From positions 20,649,344 to 20,713,343 of the forward strand of contig CM068315.1 in NCBI GenBank assembly GCA_034766995.1: DNA of 64,000 bases, written 5' to 3'. The notes under the pieces are model-generated. The model worked only from the letters and a program-made list of their open reading frames with translations, did no database searches and had not been told where the DNA came from. Below, piece after piece: positions 60,431 through 64,000 of the stretch; position 1 is the first letter of the stretch, and each line of letters begins with the position of its first letter. The stretch is from Acanthacorydalis orientalis. Lineage: Eukaryota > Arthropoda > Insecta > Megaloptera > Corydalidae. The position numbers and the translations under genes are program-made.

Positions 60431-60830
60431 TATTGGTGTCAAACTCATATACGAACACCGGTCACCAAATTCAATTTAAGATACTCTTCGCACCGCAGAC
60501 AAAAAAGTCATCCAAAAAATGTATTTTATTTATATTCGAACATAACGCATTTAAATTTAACATTTATTTTTTCTTTAATGAATTTGTAAAAAAATTAAAA
60601 AAATCATTAATTTTAGGTATTATTATCAAACGTTACAACAAAAGTTTAAATTAGACAATTTAGCACGGCCGTAAAACGGCGTTCATTACAATATGCTTCT
60701 ATAATTTGCAATTTTTTAAAAATATATTTTATATTTTTTTAAATTCCATTTTATTATTTTAATGAAATCAACTTCATGCTTTGGGTCGTGGGCCGGATTC
60801 TAGAGTCTTGGCACGTGTTTGATACCACTG
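60431..60830. mobile_element. hAT-like element, non-autonomous copy
   Basis: 400 bp. It shares ends and interior blocks with 51141-51760: TTGGTGTCAAACTCATATAC at the left, TTTAGGTATTATTATCAAAC inside, and GGGCCGGATTCTAGAGTCTT plus GTTTGATACCACTG at the right. Flanks CACTACAC and ACTTACAC share TACAC, a possible decayed 8-bp duplication. The segment encoding the dimerisation domain in the other copy is deleted. Confidence 0.75.
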
Positions 60831-60887
60831 ACTTACACGATATTAATTGACCGCTTTCTTATTGATCGTAAAAAAATATTACACATA

Positions 60888-61975
60888 CAGTCGAGTCTGT
60901 TTTTATGCGTATCATTTTAATGCGGTTTTCAAGTTATGCGGTGCATATTTCATGCAAATTCGGGGTTCCCTGTATATACATATATGAGCTCGTTAAAAAA
61001 ATTTTAAATCTAAATTATTATATTTTTAAAATTTATATTTTTTCAATTTAAACATTATATTTTGAACTGTTTAAATCAAGTTATATCTTCTATCGCTTAA
61101 ATAAAATCACAAACTTTAAATGCCTGCTGGAAAATATCTTTGCCTGGATGTGTTGCAAACAGTGCAACCATTCAAACATCGACATTATCAGCTGAAATTA
61201 TTACTTTGGAAGATGAAATTGGTAGAGAAGGTTTTGATTGCTTTAGTCAGAATTATGTCAACGAATTTCTTGTGGATAATACCTTAAGTGACGTTGATAT
61301 TATTAATATAACTTTAAATATCGTCAAAAGTCCAGAAAACGATAGTGATTCGGAAGAAAAACCTATCTCTCTCACTGCAAATATAATTCGAGAAGTTCTT
61401 CAACCTTACAATAAAATGAAAAATGAATTTATTGTAAAGTTGATGACACAAATTCTGTACGAGACTTCAAATTCCAATTTGAACTGAAGAATTGTATATG
61501 TGGATATCGCAAACTGCATAAAGAAAATAGTAAAATCATCATCGCAAAGTTGAATTACTAATTACATTATCAGAGAAAAGAATCAACACAAAACGAGGGT
61601 GAAGTTGATGCTAATTCTGTTTATGAAGAACCACTGTCTTAACCATGCAGATCTGATGCACTGACTATCTCTTCTAGTCTTGAAAGTGATTTCGCATCAG
61701 TTCGCAAATGCTGCCGAACATTGTCAGATAGTGAGGATAATTCTGATGAAAAAATGTAAAAAAGAATTGTGACTTTTCAATAAAATTAAATGAATAAAGT
61801 TTAAAACGAACTTAATTTAAGTTTTATATCAATTTCTTTCAGATTTTCGAATGAATTTTCCAGCCATACTTATTTTTATGAATTTTCATAAACTTTTTTC
61901 TTGCGAATTTAAGTGTATTTTAACTCACTTTTTTAGTTTTATGCGGTTTTAGAAAATTATGGAACGTGTCCTTAA
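60888..61975 (+). pseudogene. pogo/Tigger-like element relic
   Basis: The left end CAGTCGAGTCTGTTTTTATG is preceded by TA and followed by repeats of ATGCGGTTTT/ATGCGGTGCA, a pattern typical of pogo/Tigger ends. A 115-codon frame at 61140-61487 gives LEDEIGREGFDCFSQNYVNE, FLVDNTLSDVDIINITL, SDSEEKPISLTANIIREVLQ, resembling the acidic C-terminal tail that follows the DDE domain in pogo-type transposases. A second acidic stretch (LSDSEDNSDEK) ends at about 61758. ATGCGGTTTTAGAAAATTAT near 61945 may mark the damaged right end. The catalytic domain is absent. Confidence 0.5.
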
Positions 61976-62984
61976 TATTTCAACGTAAGTTTTGAATGTA
62001 TTTCTTGTGCGATTTTTTTATATACAGTTTTCTGTGGAACGTATCAACCTTATAAAAAGATACTTTTCTCTAATTATATTTTATTTTATCTTTATAGATT
62101 TTCTTCTCAGAATGTATATCAATGTCGTAGTTTGGTATTTTAATAGTTACATATTTTTTTAGTTATATTACATTTAAAGCTATAAATTTGTTTTAGTATA
62201 ACAATGTTATGTTATTATAGAAGATACTATGGTATAATATATAATTATCAATACATTTCAAAACGAATAAACCTGAAAATACAATCTTCATTAAAGAACT
62301 AAAAAATACTAAAGAATTACTATATGTTTATTGAAACAGGAAACAAATATACTATAAATTTGACACAAGAGGGACACAAATTGTTGAATTCCATCATCCA
62401 CAAAGCATAAAAGTACAGAAAAAACACATCTTTATAGTTTAACACTAAAAAGAACATCATTATCGAAATGCCACTAAGCAACAAAGAAAAATAATCAATA
62501 ATTAATAACTGAACAGTTTTTAACAATTTTTGTGTGTTTTGAAGTGAGAGCAAGATTTTTACTTTTGAAAATGAATTTAGTTATAATTTCAGAAGTACAT
62601 AGTAACATCGTAACAAATTCGAACTGAAAACATAAAAATGTAAATATCATGTTTTATATTTATTATAAAATAGGACCTCAATATGAAATGTGCATAAGTA
62701 ACTATTATCAATAAATAGTCAATTATTAAACATTTGATTCTTTTTTTATAATATTGATGCATACGGTCTTAATCATTTGTGAAAGCGAATTCAGCCACAT
62801 TATTAAAATTTTAATTCTGACAATTATTGTATTATATTATCTCAAATATTCATTTAATTTAATATTTTTAAAGTTTATTTTTGAATTATGCCTTTATCGT
62901 TTCATAGTTGTAGAGAATATTTTTAAGCGTGTGTTGATACTAAGATTGAATAAATTAAATACTGGATTTAGCTGATCCTCTTTA
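61976..62984. other. AT-rich DNA, nothing recognised
   Basis: No gene recognised. Confidence 0.5.
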
Positions 62985-63295
62985 ACGTCCTTGTTTTCAT
63001 GACGAACGGATCAGTGTCGCCAACGGCACGAGGCGTGTCTCACTTTACACATTTGTCCAATCACATCTCGCGAAACGGCGTCCAATGAAACTGATACCCA
63101 TTCTCCAATGCTTTCGTCTTGTCATGATATCCCCACTGGTGAACATGATACACTCGCACCTCCCGCCACCAACCAGCAGTTGCTGAGAGACATACACACA
63201 CATTCATTTGTATCACTTGTACACAAATATCACGCCACATGTACAGTTCCGGGGCACTGAGTATGAACGGGTGGGTCATTGATTTTCAGTTGGTC
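62985..63295. promoter_or_regulatory. higher-GC island
   Basis: Complex sequence with AACGGCACGAGGCGTGTCTC, CTCGCGAAACGGCG and CCTCCCGCCACC. A 72-codon minus frame lacks any domain. Candidate conserved non-coding element or untranslated exon. Confidence 0.3.
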
Positions 63296-63700
63296 TCTTT
63301 TACAATTAAGAAATAATTAGTTTCTAGACGCTTGTACATACATTTGAATATCATAAGTACTCTGATTTTATGTCCTGAAATAACCAATGATACTTCTATT
63401 GAATATGAAATGGATTGATGATTCAGAAATTAATCAGTTTAGAAATACACATAATTGTCTATGGTATTCTTCAAAAATGTTGATGTGGTAGTACATATGA
63501 TCAGCGTACAAAAGTAACAATTATAAAGTTTCCTAATTGCTTTTGCATTATGTAATCAGAGGAGAGATACAACCCACCAATACCATTTAATTGAATTGAA
63601 AACTTTTTTTTATTAATTAAATTTAGTTTTTTTTTATATTTATGTCTTACATTTCTTTCCACCTATATCAAATCTCATTATTGGCAACAAAAATTTTTAA
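63296..63700. other. AT-rich DNA, nothing recognised
   Basis: No gene recognised. Confidence 0.5.
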
Positions 63701-64000
63701 TTAGGTGGTAGGAAAATAAATGCTTCTTTTGTTTTCTGAATTCTAACCTTAATTTTTTTCAATGAAAGTGTCATTTCATCGTGTTCATATTAATATTGTT
63801 CTAAAGTGCATTATCCAGTCTGTATTTTAGTAACATCGACTTTTATTTTATTATTAATTTTTTTTTCAAATTGGTCTATTGAATTAGAGATGGAAAAGGA
63901 GCAAATCAGAACAATTTTTTGTATGAGTTCAATACGGGTAGTAAAGCAGTAAAACTGCTCGTAAACTAAACGATGATTTTGGGGCGGGTAGGTAGATTAG
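63701..64000 (+). mobile_element. mariner, copy C, cut by the window edge
   Basis: Starts TTAGGTGGTAGGAAAATAA and follows the leader of copies A, B and D (TCTGAATTCTAACCTTAATT, AAAGTGTCATTTCATCGTGT, ACATCGACTTTTATTTTATT). Coding begins ATGGAAAAGGAGCAAATCAG near 63890, with a frameshift and the start of the HTH domain before the window ends. Whether it carries the deletion of A and B cannot be seen. Confidence 0.8.

Overview
This 64-kb window is AT-rich eukaryotic DNA, most likely from an insect or another arthropod. The evidence is the dense set of mariner, Tc1, piggyBac, hAT, PIF/Harbinger and pogo-type DNA transposon relics, the dozens of long (TA)n microsatellites, the lack of any prokaryotic gene organisation, and one intron-preceded GC-rich exon with metazoan splice and poly(A) signals. 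The order cannot be fixed from the sequence.

Layout. 1-10.1 kb: a mariner relic, (TA)n arrays, palindromic MITEs, a reverse-transcriptase scrap, a PIF/Harbinger relic with a hairpin, two further MITE or hairpin units set in (TA)n, and a mariner C-terminal scrap. 10.1-33.5 kb: mostly AT-rich non-coding DNA with a near full-length mariner of Hsmar1 type (17346-18627), four more mariner pieces including internally deleted copies, and several islands of higher complexity and GC (about 11.1, 12.8, 15.9, 25.2 and 31.2 kb) that could be enhancers, promoters or untranslated exons. One of these carries a 21-bp perfect palindrome made of two E-boxes. 33.54-34.20 kb: the only convincing host coding sequence, a roughly 214-residue Ser/Pro-rich terminal exon with repeated Leu/Phe-Gly-x-His-Ser-Pro motifs, followed by a 3' UTR. 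I do not recognise the gene. The 33 kb to its left would then be its last intron, at least in part. 34.2-64 kb: more AT-rich DNA with TTAA-flanked (piggyBac-like) elements, a deleted mariner, hAT relics, a candidate solo LTR, a crowded transposon block at 53.8-57.1 kb, a complete but dead Tc1-like element with long inverted repeats (57760-59461), a pogo/Tigger-like relic, and the 5' part of another deleted mariner running off the right edge.

No transposase is intact: every copy has stops, frameshifts, deletions or a lost catalytic residue. I found no convincing tRNA, rRNA, CRISPR or operon. The most useful signals are the unidentified exon with two in-frame acceptors 12 nt apart, the palindromic MITE family and its habit of sitting beside (TA)n arrays, the well-bounded TTAA elements, a near-perfect 66-nt hairpin at 7278-7343, and the E-box palindrome. 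I see nothing that justifies claiming a wholly new biological system.
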